64,000 nucleotides of DNA, taken from the NCBI RefSeq assembly GCF_000226095.1, contig NC_016474.1, positions 3,348,001-3,412,000 on the forward strand, read 5' to 3'. The translations under genes and the position numbers were made by a program. Shown piece after piece: positions 34,868 to 47,021 of the stretch (the first letter of the stretch is position 1; every line of letters begins with the position of its first letter). The DNA is from Thermothelomyces thermophilus ATCC 42464. Lineage: Eukaryota > Ascomycota > Sordariomycetes > Sordariales > Chaetomiaceae. Under the pieces are notes generated by a model. It was not told the origin of the DNA. It worked only from the letters and a program-made list of their open reading frames with translations, and searched no databases.

Positions 34868-37465
34868 ATGTCGGCGAACAGTACACCCTCGGCCAACACG
34901 CGGGCCACGCGATCGCGCTTTTCGAGTCCGCAGACGGCGACCAACGGCGCGACCGATTCGTCGTCGAGCGCTTCGGTCAACGGCACGGGCGGAAACGAGG
35001 GACAGAAAAAATTCATGCAACGCTGGCTCGAGCCGCCAGTGCAGGTGAAAGCGAGCTATCAGGACGACGGCCTTGTGCGGCAGGGCGTGTTTGAGAACAT
35101 GGCGCCGCTCGGGACGCTGCCAAAGGTTGGCCTTTTTAAGAAGACGGCGCCGCCCCCGGCTGCCACCCCCGAGCGCACCCAAGTGCGCAGGATTGTTGTC
35201 AAGCAAAAGGCAAGGCAACCTGCTGCCCGGGAACCTCCCCCTCCCCTTCCCCCTCCTCCTCCTCCTGCTGCCACTGCGCCCGAGGAAGACGAGACGGAGG
35301 CGGACGAGACGGAGGAGGACGATGACGGCAAGACGGTGGACCAAAACGAGGAGAAGCCGGGGCTTGGAGGCGCTAGAGAGGGCGGGCCCAACAACAAGGA
35401 AAGCCAGAGGGCGTCCAGGACGGCTGCATCGCAGCGTCCTCGCCGGTCCGTCGCTTCGGGCGAGACGGATGACGAGGAGTGGGCACCGGGCGCATCGGCC
35501 CAGAAAGGCAGGACGCGCCGGAGCGCTTCACGGGCGAGCATTGTACCATCGCAGCAACCGGGCGCGCGGCAGGCTAATTCCAAGGAGTTGGCCGACAAGG
35601 TGGTGGAGGCTGCGGTTGACGAGGCGCTCACTCATTTTCGGTACCCCACTGCTTGGGCCCTGCGCACACTCTACGATGAAAATTCATCCAACCCGGAATT
35701 TCTCGACATGATCCAGAAGGTGTTTCTACAGACTGCCAACGCCGACGAACTGGAAGACTTTGCCCGCCGCATCCGGGCCAAAAAGAGGCAGGGCAGGAAA
35801 GACGGAAAGGCGTTCGACTACTTTGCGCCGCGCTCCGCCGACAGCGCAGCCACGCCGCCGGAGCCCAAGAAGGCGCCCTACGGCAACCTCGTCAAATTCG
35901 ACGTCTCGAGCCTGCGCCTGGACCAGAATCGCACCAAGTCTCGGAAGAGGGAGCGACCGGCCGACTCTGCTGCTGCTGCTGGTACTGCTGGTACTGCTGG
36001 TACTGCTGGTACTGCTGGGTTGGAAGCCAAGCGGGCCGCCGAGCCCGAGCCTGAGCCAGAGCCTGAGCCCGAGCCCGAGCCCCAGCTCCCTCCACGCAAA
36101 AAGCGCAAATCCGGCAGGCAGCAGCAGCAGCAGCAGCAGCAGCCGGAGGCGACACCACCACCAGCACCACCACCACCATCACCAGCAGCAGTAGCGTCAC
36201 CATCAGTGGCATCCAAGATGGCCGCCGGCGGGACCAACGGCAAAGGCCATGCAGAGACGCCCTCGCGGAGGCGCACGCGGGCGCACTCGGTGTCGAGCAT
36301 TTCATCGCTCTCGAGCGCCCGGTCATTGACGCCGCCCGAGGGGATCCAGGAGGACGGCCGGGATGACCAAGGATTCGACGAGCCCCCCCCTTCGCGCACC
36401 AGCCCTGCCTCACCCCAGCCAATCACAACGGGCAGGCGGCGTCGGTCCAACGCACCGCGCAAGAGCCGGAACGTGTCACCCTCCCGACCCTCGCCCGCTG
36501 GTTCCACCTCCACCACGACGCAGCAACCGGCCGCCGCCAATGCTGTTGCTGCCGCCGCCGCTACTCCGTCTCAGCCCTCCCAGCGGCAATCCCCTGCCGC
36601 CGACGAGCCAGCTTATGAGATGCCCGCCGTCGTGGACTCGCCTCTCTTTCCCAATCTCAATTCGAAAAAGGGTACCAAGTCCGGCACGCCGGCTCTCGTC
36701 TTGGCCACCAAGGTGGGCAAGCTTGACCCGAACGAGCCGAGCCTGCGCCATCGGCAACAGGCACGCCGGGTGACGAGCACGGAATTCCCCACCAGCCACG
36801 TCAGGAGGGGCTCTCCGCAGCCTGCATCGAAGCAGGAGAAGGCGGAGGAGCCGGAAAAACCGGCCACACCGGTGTCGGCTTCGGCGCCTGCATCGCGCTC
36901 CCGGCCGGCTCCCGCACCGGCCCGCGCGACACCTGTCCCCGTCAGGGAGGGGCGCAGCACCCGCTCGTCGCTCAAGCGGACACACGATGATCTGGAGGAC
37001 CAGGCATCGCCGACAACCGCCAACTTTCCGGGTTCCGAGGCGGCCTCTACCGCGGCGAATTCGCGCGCTGGCACGCCGGCTCTCCGGGCGGCCAAGAAGC
37101 CCAGGACCGGGCTTCGAGTTAAGAACTCGTAAGTGTTGCCCAAGCGCGCAATATTCTCTTTTCTTTTCATTATCACTGTTCTTTCGCTGACGGTTTCTGT
37201 CTATCTAGACCGATGAAGAAGAAGAACGGCCCGTCTGCAGGCATTCCTCGTCCCAGCGGCGAGCGGAGCAGTCCGGTGGGCAATGCCGCACGAGAGGTCT
37301 GTCATGCTTCCGTATCCCCCCCTTTTGTTTTTTGTTTTTCATTCTGTTCTATTTTCCTTCTTCTTTTCATCAGCTCGACCTGTAACGGAGCCAAGTTGGC
37401 GATGCAAGTGCATCTTCTACATTAGCTTCTCCACGTAACCTCTGCCCCTCCTCTGTTCCCGCTTG

Positions 37466-37510
<45 letters not shown>

Positions 37511-39406
37511 TGGGGGATGGCGCGCAGTTTCTGTTAGCGAAAATCTCCCCTCGCCCAGCTCTCGAGCTGCCATTTTTCACTAATTATTCCCGAAACATGC
37601 CGAGCTCCCTTTCCGGCTCGCACTCTCTGAGATTGTTGCTGACTTGCCCATAGGATGACAACGACGACTACTGCTCGTCTTGCGGTGGCAATGGCGAGCT
37701 CCTCTGCTGCGATGGCTGCACCCGGTCATTCCATTTCAGCTGCGTCGATCCGGTCCTGAGGCACGACGCCATGCCCGTCGAGTGGTTCTGCAACCTGTGT
37801 CGCATCAACCGCGACCCTACACAGCTCCCGGTCCACCGTGGCGCCTTTGCCCAGTTGCTTGAGAGGCTCGAGGCTAGGAACTCGAGCGCCTTCCGCCTGC
37901 CGGCCCCCGTCCGTAACCATTTCGAGGGTGTCCGTACCGGCCCCGATGGCGAGTACGAGGAGGTCACGACCACTGTGAAGCCGCCTACTCGGTAAGCATC
38001 TGTCATCTCTATTTCGGCTTTTGCAATTTGGAATCTGGACAGCCCGTTGACTGCTGCCACAGGAGAAAGAAGAACGACGAAGACCAAGTCCCCGACTTGC
38101 ACCGCCTGCGTGACGGAGAAGGCAACGCTGTCATCTGCCACAGTTGCCAAAAGGGCACCGCCTCGGACCGCGCCATCATCCCCTGCAGCGCCTGCGGTCT
38201 CTTTTGGCACATGGACTGTCTGGATCCCCCGCTGGCGTACCCGCCTGTGTTGCGCACCTGGAAGTGCCCTCTGCACACCGACAGCCTCCTCGCCACTCTC
38301 CCCACTCTGCTTCACCCCGCCCACAAGTACCGCAAGGTGAAGGATGCGCCCGTCATCAAGCCGACCTTCACCCGCGGCTACGTCAACAATGGCCACATCG
38401 AGATCGACTTTGACGACAGCGAGGACGAGAGCGGGTGGAGGGATGTCGAGATCTTTGGTCGCACCGTGCGGCTCTCCGAGAAGGGCATTAAACTGGATTT
38501 TCTCTCCCGGTGAGTTTCCCCCCGAACACTACTACTAGGTGACGGCTCGGCAACATTCAACTGACTGGTCATCTTTAGTGTCCACCGCGAACGCGCCGGC
38601 CAGGAGAAGGCGACCGCTCCTCCCGCAATCCCTCCCCCTCTCCCCATGGAACAGAGGTCGCTCGAGGAGCAGCAGGCTGCTCTCAACCTAGCGCAGCTCA
38701 GTAGCACCCGAGATGATAGCGTGACCGCTCTCATCAATGCTATGATCGTACGTCCTATCCCGCCGCCTCACTCCTTGACGCGACGTGTAATACTGACCTC
38801 TTCAAGTCCCAAGCGGACCCGGCCGTGATCGACTTGATGGCACGCGCCGAACCCACCCACTTGGAGAGTACCCAGCTGAACCAGATGGACCAGCAGAGCC
38901 TGCGGGCCATCCTCGCGAGGGCGGAGGCGATAAGCGACCATATCCGCAAGCTTCTGGCCTCGTCGTCCACCTCTGATCAGCCCGCCGCGCACCCGGCCGC
39001 CGGTACAGAGGCCGCCATTTCGGCCGATCCTGAGGATGCCCCGGCTATGGTTCCCAGCCTCACAACCTCACAGTCGCCAGACGCCGGGACCGAGAACTCG
39101 GCCAATATCGATCCCGACCCCCGCTCCGCGGAACTTGAAGCAGCAAAGAGCCCGGCCTCGCCCGCCACTACGGATGACGTCCCTGCCATGACCCAGGGCG
39201 AGAAAACGCCCGTCCATGGTGATCAGTCTCCCACTGCGCCGCTTCCCCTAGAGCAGAGCGCTCCGATGGAGAATGGTGGCGTTCCCGCCACCCCGACCAA
39301 GGCGGCCGCTATTCCGGCTGATGAGCCGGTCGTCCTCGACGCGGGCGGCGATGGGGAGAAGGCGCTAGCTGAGGGCTGCGATGCGGGGCCTATCGAGATG
39401 GAGTAG
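34868..39406 (+). CDS. rco1: Rco1-like double PHD-finger protein (Rpd3S histone deacetylase subunit)
   Basis: Proposed exons are 34868-37128, 37209-37296, 37654-37991, 38063-38509, 38579-38747 and 38807-39406 (1300 aa). PHD1 (about residues 788-833) has CSSCGGNGELLCCDGC, SFHFSC and WFCNLC. PHD2 (about 919-966) has CHSCQKG, CSACGLFWHMDCLDPP and WKCPLH. After PHD2 comes EIFGRTVRLSEKGIKLDFLS, the segment typical of Rco1 homologues. Rco1 sits in Rpd3S, which binds nucleosomes and deacetylates histones over transcribed genes. The N-terminal half is disordered, with FMQRWLEPPVQVKASY as a conserved island, then YPTAWALRTLYDE, and repeats of Ala-Gly-Thr, Glu-Pro and Gln around 35980-36145. The ATG at 34868 (MSANSTPSANTRATRSRF) is preferred because the exon runs open upstream only to a spliced junction preceded by TAG. 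The intron at 37297-37653 is unusually long (357 bp) and holds an A39 tract. Confidence 0.88.
35981..36016 (+). repeat. GGTACTGCT tandem repeat in rco1
   Basis: Four perfect 9-bp units encode repeated Gly-Thr-Ala, directly after a run of GCT codons. Confidence 0.9.
36119..36142 (+). repeat. (CAG)n encoding poly-Gln in rco1
   Basis: About eight CAG codons encode a glutamine run. A Glu-Pro repeat lies just before it, between 36040 and 36085. Confidence 0.9.
37469..37507 (+). repeat. Poly(A) tract, 39 nt, in rco1 intron 2
   Basis: The longest homopolymer in the window. It lies 145 bp before the acceptor of the 357-bp intron. Confidence 0.95.
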
Positions 39407-39969
39407 TGATCCGCTCACGTCGGGAACGGACGGGATTGAGACCTCCGCAGGTCTCGGGGGTTGCTTTTAGTCCACGGCGGTCCCAAAGAAGGCTGTTTGT
39501 TCTTCACCGACTTTGACCAGGAGGAGACATCTTTCGTCAGTCAAGTCAGGAGCCTCTCTCTCTCTCTCTCTCACGGGCGCGTGCGCGCGCGAAGGACGCT
39601 ACCCTCAATGGCAAGACATGCTACGGCTTCTATCCACGACACTGCGCCGGTTGTCGCAGCGCCGCTCCATGTTTGCACAACGAACGTGCTGCTATCGGCA
39701 GCTTGAAGCGCTGTCACATCAGCTGGGCTGGCGTACAGCACACAACTACATTCTCCGCGTCCTGGGCCTACCATATCAGAGCGCGGTCGGTCATCTTTCC
39801 GTGTACCAGGGAACATCATCAGCCTTCTAATTTTCTGCCCCTCGCATCAGCGTCATCAGGAAAGCTGGTGGTATCTATCTATGTCATGGGTCGCGTTTCC
39901 GTGACCATGGCGATCCGGGGGCCATCGAGATCTCGTCAGCTTCCAGCCCAATAACTAGGCAAGAAGCGG

Positions 39970-39988
39970 TATATATATATATATATAT
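39970..39988. repeat. (AT)n microsatellite
   Basis: About nine alternating TA units, downstream of rco1. Confidence 0.9.
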
Positions 39989-40299
39989 GATGAGATGAGT
40001 GCCTTGGCTTGTCTCGGCTCTTAGCGCAGTCAAGAGAGACATTGCGAATCCCTTTTTCAGCCTTTCCTGTTTGTTTGTCCTAAAACCTGTGCCAATAGCG
40101 TTATTCTTCAATCAAGCAACCCGCCCTTTTTTTTCCCCCCTCCGCCTCCCCCCTTCTGTTGTGTTGTTTCGAGCCTTCACAGACGGGCGCGCGGGCGGAA
40201 GGGCGGTGGGATATGAGCCCTGGAGTCGGAGTCGGAGTTTATAGGGCTTTTCTTGGTCAGCCACTGGGCTCAAAGTACTCGAGGGATTGAGATTGGGCC

Positions 40300-40319
40300 T
40301 TTTTTTTTTTTTTTTTTTT
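40300..40319. repeat. Poly(T) tract, 20 nt
   Basis: An uninterrupted T run in the rco1/PUF intergenic region. Confidence 0.9.
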
Positions 40320-40837
40320 CCTATGCAGGTGGCAAGGGTTTTGTTTTCCGATGTGTTTTTCTTCGGTCCTCTAGTCTTTTTGGCTCAGCTCCTCCCCCCG
40401 CCTCGTGCGGTTCATCTCTCACTTGGCCATCGACGGTCCTTGGTCAACCGTCACGGGCGGCGACGCCCGGGCTGGGGCGGAGGGGAGAAGACTGGACGCG
40501 ATAGCCTCGAGGACTCATTTGATGAAGTGGCATAACATTACTAGATAGACGGGGCCGATATCGGGTTGGCAAGCCGGGCTGGCAAATCGGCGCTTTCTGA
40601 TGATCACGGGTGGCTCTCTTTTACTTTTCTGCGTGCTTAGTTTAATCTGCCCAGGGGTTCTGGTGAGGGTCTGTACGAAAACAAGGTATTATATGCACGG
40701 TTTTTTTTTTTTTTTTTCGCGCCCCCTGTCTCTGCATCGTCGTGTCGCACATTGTGAAATGAAACGGGAAGTAGAAAAGCTGCCACTCCCTGGCTGTCCT
40801 CGATATTTTGGGCCCGTATACTCGAGCTGTTTCGTCT

Positions 40838-40839
<2 letters not shown>

Positions 40840-40895
<56 letters not shown>
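40840..40895. repeat. Compound (CT)n(AT)n microsatellite
   Basis: A CT run of about 16 units passes directly into a TA run of about 11 units. It is likely to be hypervariable. Confidence 0.95.
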
Positions 40896-42207
40896 CAATT
40901 AGGTGCAACAATCTCGCAGTCTGCCTGTCCTTTACTCGATCTTTCTCACAAATACTCGCTTCTATCCTCCCTTTCGCCGTTCCTCGCTCATGCCGCCCTT
41001 TATTTACCTCCGCCGCCATGATTACCACAGCCGTTATTGCAATGGCAACCAGCCACAGCCGGGACGCTCCCAAAAAGAAAGAAAGCACCTGCGAAGAAGC
41101 CTAGCTCCGTCCAAAAGGTCGACGTCTATCGCATCGAAACAGGAGAAGAACCAAACCGCAGATTATTCTTCTTCCATTTCTACACGGAGGTAAACAAAAA
41201 AAGTGGACACGGGAAACAGGGCGACGGGCTCAGCGTAACCAAAGTGATGACAAGGGATACTGTGTTAGTGTACTGTCATGAAGGTCGCAGATGCATTCTT
41301 CTAAAAGAAACTATACCAGATGACTTTGGAAGTGATGATGAAGATGAAGTAGACGAAGGAAGGGGAGGCGGGCGGCAAGAAGAGCCGAGTGATTATCCCA
41401 AAAAAAAAAAAATCCAACAGCAATTCTTTCTTAGTTTTCTTGTTTCCTTCGTACTCTCTTACCAGGCAGGAGACCCTATAGCTCTGCCAGCCAGCTAGCC
41501 AACTCGAAACCACAAAGGTAGAGAACGGGGGTACGGAGTACAACGAGAAGAATCACACAGAGGCTAGCCCCGCCGTCACACTGACAACGCGCAGGAGGAC
41601 ATGCTAAAGGCGAAGGGCACGGCAAGGCTAGTAGGTGCAATCAACAACAACCAGTGCTTCGCTTGTCTTGTTGTCTCTGGACCTTTTTTTTCCAGCTCAT
41701 CTCCTCGTGTTCCCCTCTCCCCTCCCTCTCCCTCTGCCTGCTAACCCTGGCCAGAACCGACCAAGCAAGCGACCCAAACCAAGCCCAGCACAACAATCCA
41801 GCCTTCCAAGCGGTTGAAACAAACCAAAAATAAACAAGCCCTCTCATCCATCCCGCTTCCGTCAACCGAGCCAAACCGGACCCCATTCGTTTCCCGGGTT
41901 GCGTCTGGTCCTGCCTACCGCACGGCCGTGAGCCATCTAACTGTACAGCGATACGCTCCCCCTTCAAATTCCACATCGCAAACGTCTTGTCTTCCCCCTT
42001 TGTTCCTGCCTGGGGCCGCGTCCTCGTAACCGCCGTGACTCATCTCTGCGAAAAAGGGAAAGAGAAAGAAAGAAAGGAGAAGAAAAGAGAGAAAGAAAGA
42101 GAGAAAGAATAAAATAAAATAAAAAGAAAGAATCATAAACGTTTCTATCCACGCCGAAACACACACTTTACACCTCTCATAACAAACAGTGCAGAATGGC
42201 AAGATCA

Positions 42208-45200
42208 CTAACGGCGCTGCCGACCGTCGGGTTGGGGGCTACGACCAACCCGGCCACCCCTCTGTCGCGGGTTCATCTGCTCAGGGGGGGCCTGGTGCTG
42301 GGGCTGCATGTATCCCCCCACCCCGCCGGGAGGGGCGCCGTATCCGGGGAATCCGCCCATACCCGGGGGCGGTATGGTCATGCCAAACCCGCCCGCACCG
42401 GCGCCGAATGGGGCTTGCTGACCATGACCACCGGCCGCGGGGATCTGCGCGGGCGGCGGGATGGGGCTGCCGTTGGTCATGGGCTGACTGGCGCGGTACT
42501 GGTCGATGGAGGGGCCGGCGCTCTGAAAGGCGCCGTAGCCGCCGGCTTGCATGGCGGGGAAGTAGTTGTTCATGGGCGGCGGCGGGGCGCCACGGGGCAT
42601 CATGCTCTGCTGGTAATGCATCTGCTGAAGCGCGCTAGGTCCCAAGGGTGGGTTGGCAGCGTTGAACATGGGATTCTGGGCACTGAAGGCGGGGAATTGG
42701 TCGATTCCCTCGCTGCTGCGCGGGATACCATAGCCCATGTCATAACCGGTCGCGCCGGCAGCGGCGCTGAGCGGGTTGTAGTACTGCGGGTTGCTACCGC
42801 CGGCACCATACTGCCCCGCTTGTTGCTGGGCATGCTGTTGCTGGGCATGCTGTTGCTGGTGCTGGTTCTGGTGCTGATGCTGATGCTGATGCTGGTGCTG
42901 GTGCTGGTGCTGGTGCTGGTGGTGCTGCTGGGCGTTGGCCGTCTGGCGAGATCCGGGACGCTGCCGCTCATTGTTCCCATGATCACGAGATGCGCCGCCG
43001 CCTCCGCCGCCGCCGCTCCGGGTTGGCAGGCCGACCTCGTCCATCAGCCGCTTGTAACCCTGCCCTGGCTGTGCCTTGATGCGAATCAGGACGGACTTGA
43101 CCGTCTCGACCACCTGGCTCCTGATGGTCTCGTCGAAGAAGGGCGTGGTCAACACCTTGAAGATCAGGGCCGCGCCACAGGCGTGATCGCTAAGGATCGC
43201 TTCCAGCACCTGGTCGTTCGGGGTGAAGAAGAGTGCCTTGAGGATGGTGTCCCTAGCATCCGCCTCGGCCTTCTGGTTGATCACCTTCAAGACGGTCAGA
43301 TAGGCAACCTTGTGGGTGCACAGGTGCACGAGGTAGGGAACGAGCTGGGGCGACAGCACCGTCCGCCGCTGCGGGAACGTGCAAGTGTCGAGGAACCAGG
43401 TCAGGAGCAGCGCGCCGTTCGCGTTGGTGGCGAGCTGGACGCTATGCAGAGCGATCGCGGCCGCCAACATCCTCTGCTGATCCTTGGAAGCATGGTGGCT
43501 CTCCAGGCAGGCCCGCATGGCGCGGGCGCCGTAGCGGCCTTGCGCGATCTCCCACATCCTGCTCAACATGGTCTCGAAGATGAAGTCATTGTAGGGGCTG
43601 CCAAATTTGAGACATCCCTGCAGGACGTAGTTGCCATACTGGTCCAGGAACAGGGGGACGGTGTATGGACGCAGGTGCTGCACGATCAGGGCCATCTGGT
43701 GGGGTGTCTTGCAGACATCGATGATCTTCTGGGCTGCCCAGGTACCGTTCTTGTGCACGCCAATTTCGGCCATGTGAGGCGCGATCTCGGCGAGCATCGC
43801 GTCCCGAACGCCGTCCGAGCAGTGCTCAAACAGCTTCTGGACGACCGTGTTGCCAAGGTAGTCCGACGAGAGTTCGGCAATCTCGGGAAGCATCTCGATG
43901 GCAATGTTCTCGATCTCCTGCTGCGAGAGCGACTGGTTGTCGATCCTTTTGCGGATGTCCCGCAGCTTGGGAGCGTCGTGGATCCGGGTATGGGCAGGCT
44001 CCTTGATGGGCGGAATCTCGTCGACGAAGGCGTTGTACTGGATCGCTTGCTGCAGGCTCATCGAGATGCGGTAGCTATCCTCCTCCGTGGCCCCAAACTG
44101 CTGCACAATCTGTAGGATATCTCCCGTCATCTCGTGGAGGGGCGGCACAGAAGGGGTGGCATTGCCCGCAGCGGGAGCAGATCCGGCATCGCCGGATGCG
44201 CCACTGCCGGCACCCTGGCCATTATCCTGAGACTTGGCAAAGGGGTCGGGGCTGGGCGAAGGGACGGCACCGTCATGGCCTGGCGTGCCGGTGCTCGAAG
44301 GTGGCTTCGCAAAGTTGATGCGGATCGGCCCGGCACCGGGGAAGATCTCCTTGCCGTTCATGCTGGCCTTGGCGGCAATTGCACTGTCGACGCGCTCAAA
44401 GTTGACGAACCCGCAGTTCTTGTGGGTCAGGACCCTGGCCGATACTATGGGCCCGTATGTCTTGAACATCTCGGTCAGCGTCGACGTCGTGGTCGACGTC
44501 GGGATGCTGCCGAGCCACAGAGCGCTCGTCGGCCCTTCGAGACCCTGCTCGTCTGTTCCGAGCAGCCCGTTGTTGCGGCTGTTCGACCTCCCCAAGGACA
44601 TGCCGGCGATTGCCTGCGGAAGATCGTCGAACGACTTCTCCTCTGGCACCTGGATCTCGGCAGCCGTGAAAGAGTTGTCCAGTCTCGAGGGAGTAGGGAG
44701 GTAGTTGCGAAGGAGGCGCGACGCCGGGGTGTCGAGGATGCCGGCTGTCCGTGCCCGGGGACGCGCCGCCTGGTTCGCAAACGCCTGGACGGCCAAGTTG
44801 TGGTTGTGGATGGCGGCGTTGGTGGCGGCGAGCTGATCCTGAAGTTGCGCGTAGTGGCTCTCCATGTAGGAGAGGGCGTCAGCGTCATAGTCATCCTCCT
44901 CGTCGGCATACTTGTCCTTGTTGTTGACTGAATAGGACCGGAACCGGTTGGCCGCCTTAGTAAAGTCGGCGTAGCTGGGGGGTGCGTAGGCGGCCGTGGT
45001 GGTGGTGGTGGCGAGCTGAGCCCGAGCCGGCTGGGGAGTCTCGGCCAGGCCAAGGTAATCCAGCGTCCTCATGTGAACGTCGGTCTCGGCGTTCCCCTCG
45101 CGAGAGAACTGTGACTGAGCCGGAGAACTGGGCCCGTTGGATCCCATGCTCGCAATGCTCGCCAAGGTGTTGCCCCTCTCCCGGCCGGTCGGGTTCCAGC

Positions 45201-45972
45201 TGCTGAAGATGGAGGGGCCAAACGGAGAGCTGGTTCCGGACGCGTGAGCGAACGGGCTTCGCTGAGGCATGGAACCTGCCCGCAGCCTCGAGAGGAGTGT
45301 GGACGAATTGGACAACTCGCCGGGCGCCTCTAGGCCTGGCGAGGGCGACTTGAAGGGGGTCTGCGATGGGCTCGGCCGAGACGTCTTGGAGGCGAATGCT
45401 GGAATGCCAAGCAGGGCGTTGCCCGCGGTGTTGGGGGAGAATCTCGACGGCAGGGTGCCCGCTCGAGCCCGCCGAGTCTGGGGCAGGGTGTCGGGGGTGG
45501 GCAATTGGGTGAAATCCGGGAAGCCGTCGGTTGGCGACTCGGGGATGTTTTCGCGGAGGGGCGTTGAGTTCCCACTGGTCGGCGGCCCACCCCACGGGTT
45601 CAACGGCAAGCCCGAGACGCCTTCCTGGGCTTGGATCTCTCTGGCTCTGCGTGACACGGCAAAAGAAAAGATTAGCGGGCGATCGGCCTCGGAAGAGAGA
45701 AGCGGGCCGGCGGCGACTCACCGCTTGGTAAACAAACGTCCGGAAGCGGCCATCTCATGCGAGGGCGAGCCGGCGCCGGAGCGGGAAGCACCCGGCATCT
45801 TGGAGGTTGGCGTCAGGCCAGGAGACAGACCAAAGGGCGATCGATGGGTGCTGCCGGCCGACTGCGGGTCGTTAGGCGAATTGGCTGTGGGTGAGTTGGA
45901 GCGGCCCTGGGCCGACAGTGTCTGCGGCGGGTAGCCGATGGTGAGGTGTTCGCCTGGCCTTGAAGTGGACAT
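42208..45972 (-). CDS. RRM plus Pumilio (PUF) RNA-binding protein, Jsn1/Puf1-like
   Basis: Proposed exons are 45722-45972 and 42208-45646 (1229 aa). The 75-bp intron (GTGAGT to CGCAG) joins GRLFTKR to AREIQAQEG. The start is the ATG at 45972 (MSTSRPGEHL). An RRM at about residues 459-530 shows ALWLGSIPTSTTTSTLTEMF and NCGFVNFERVDSAIAA. PUF-type repeats span roughly residues 665-955, with LGNTVVQKLFEHC, NGTWAAQKIIDVC, YGNYVLQGCLKFG and YGARAMRACLES as single repeats. RRM and PUF together are the layout of yeast Jsn1/Puf2-type proteins, which bind mRNAs for membrane-associated or mitochondrial products. The N-terminal 400 residues are Ser/Pro-rich and disordered. The C-terminal 270 residues are Gln/His/Gly/Met-rich and prion-like, with a long His-Gln alternation at 42820-42930. 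Which paralogue (Jsn1 or Puf2) is nearest cannot be decided here. Confidence 0.92.
42821..42930 (-). repeat. CTG/CAY-type repeat encoding His-Gln alternation
   Basis: Imperfect six-base repeats (GTGCTG/ATGCTG on the plus strand) encode alternating His and Gln followed by Gln/His/Ala blocks. The reading frame is intact. Confidence 0.9.
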
Positions 45973-46013
45973 TATCAATTATTTCTGATTTCGGTCCTCA
46001 TCAGAGATATTCT

Positions 46014-46047
46014 ATTCTCTCTCTCTCTCTCGCTCTCGCTCTCTCTC
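46014..46047. repeat. (CT)n microsatellite in PUF gene leader
   Basis: A CT-rich run broken by CGCT units, about 40-75 bp upstream of the PUF start codon. In the transcript it is GA-rich. Confidence 0.85.
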
Positions 46048-46994
46048 GTCCCGTTAGGAGCAAGTAGCACGGCGAGCCCGGCACAATGGGCTGGCGGCGG
46101 GATCTCGACGGGCGAGTCTTGGGAGGGAAAAAAAAAGGTGCGACGACGTGCGCTGCGCGTCGAGGGAGAATCGATCTCCGGCGCGACTAATAGCAATTAG
46201 GCGGGAATCGAAATCGAGAAAGACCTGAGCCGGGTGTCAAAGGCGAGCCGATGCTGTGGCAGCCTCTCTTTAGAGGACAGGCTGGCAGGTGCAATTACAA
46301 GGTCGATGTGACGAACGTTCGCTGGGATCGTCGAATGGGCGACTAACAGAGAAAAAAAAAGAGAATAGGTCGGCACTGCAACGGAAATGTGTTTTTCTTC
46401 TCTTTCCAGGAAAGGAGTGTATGCAGGGCACGGGAGGCCGCAGATTATCGGGGCCGGGGACACTGACGAGCGTCCTGATCGAGGTCGAGGTTGAATGGTG
46501 GGATGGCCGAGTGCTGGAATCGATTGCGAGAAAGTTGCTGGATGCACCGGCACCGATGGCTGGAAATGCTGGGGAGGGTCCCGGACGGGTCTTGGCTTGG
46601 CCTTTTTTTGCCGGGCGAGGCTCCTCGTGCTCCACTTCAACCTCCAAGTCGTTTTCGGTGTTGTGCTGCGCAACAACCTTGCCCGCCTCGGAGGACCAGG
46701 AGAAAAGAGGAGAGGACTAAAAAAAATGTTCGTAGTCAATACACAGGCGCCATTAAGAAAAAATGAGCCTGGAGAAGAATAAGGTGTCCTTTGAAACGAA
46801 AAGGAAGCCGGTAGGAGTTAAAGAGAACAAACGACTAGGGAACACGGGGGAGTGGAGGAGTTGAGAGGAAGAGGAGGGCAGGTCAAGATGAAACACTTCA
46901 TTCAGGGGGTGGTGGTAGGTGGGCGGTACGCACCGTTCTCGCTAGAGTGTATCCGTGAATTACCAAGTACTGTACGGAAGCGTTATTGCAGGTC

Positions 46995-47021
46995 TTTTTT
47001 TTTTTTTTTTTTTTTTTTTTT
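46995..47021. repeat. Poly(T) tract, 27 nt
   Basis: An uninterrupted T run in the long gene-free stretch. Confidence 0.9.

Larger units (their letters stand above)
39407..42207. other. Long convergent intergenic region, rco1 / PUF gene
   Basis: About 2.8 kb between converging stops with no convincing gene. It contains an (AT)n at 39970-39988, T20 at 40300-40319, T-rich runs near 40700, a compound (CT)n(AT)n at 40840-40895, a GTACGGAGTAC palindrome at 41531-41541, and a purine-rich GAAA tract at about 42055-42130. A Lys-rich plus-strand frame at 41037-41498 has no family resemblance and no clear splice context. Confidence 0.55.

Noticed and set aside
41037-41498. Lys-rich frame (PKRKKAPAKKPSS region) downstream of rco1
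   Set aside because: It looked at first like a small basic nuclear protein, but composition drifts into random sequence, the frame ends in a poly-Lys run from an A tract, and there is no family resemblance or supporting splice signal.
46197-46739. 180-residue minus-strand frame upstream of the PUF gene
   Set aside because: It is Pro/Ser/Arg-rich with no domain, and the position fits the PUF leader; no evidence supports translation.
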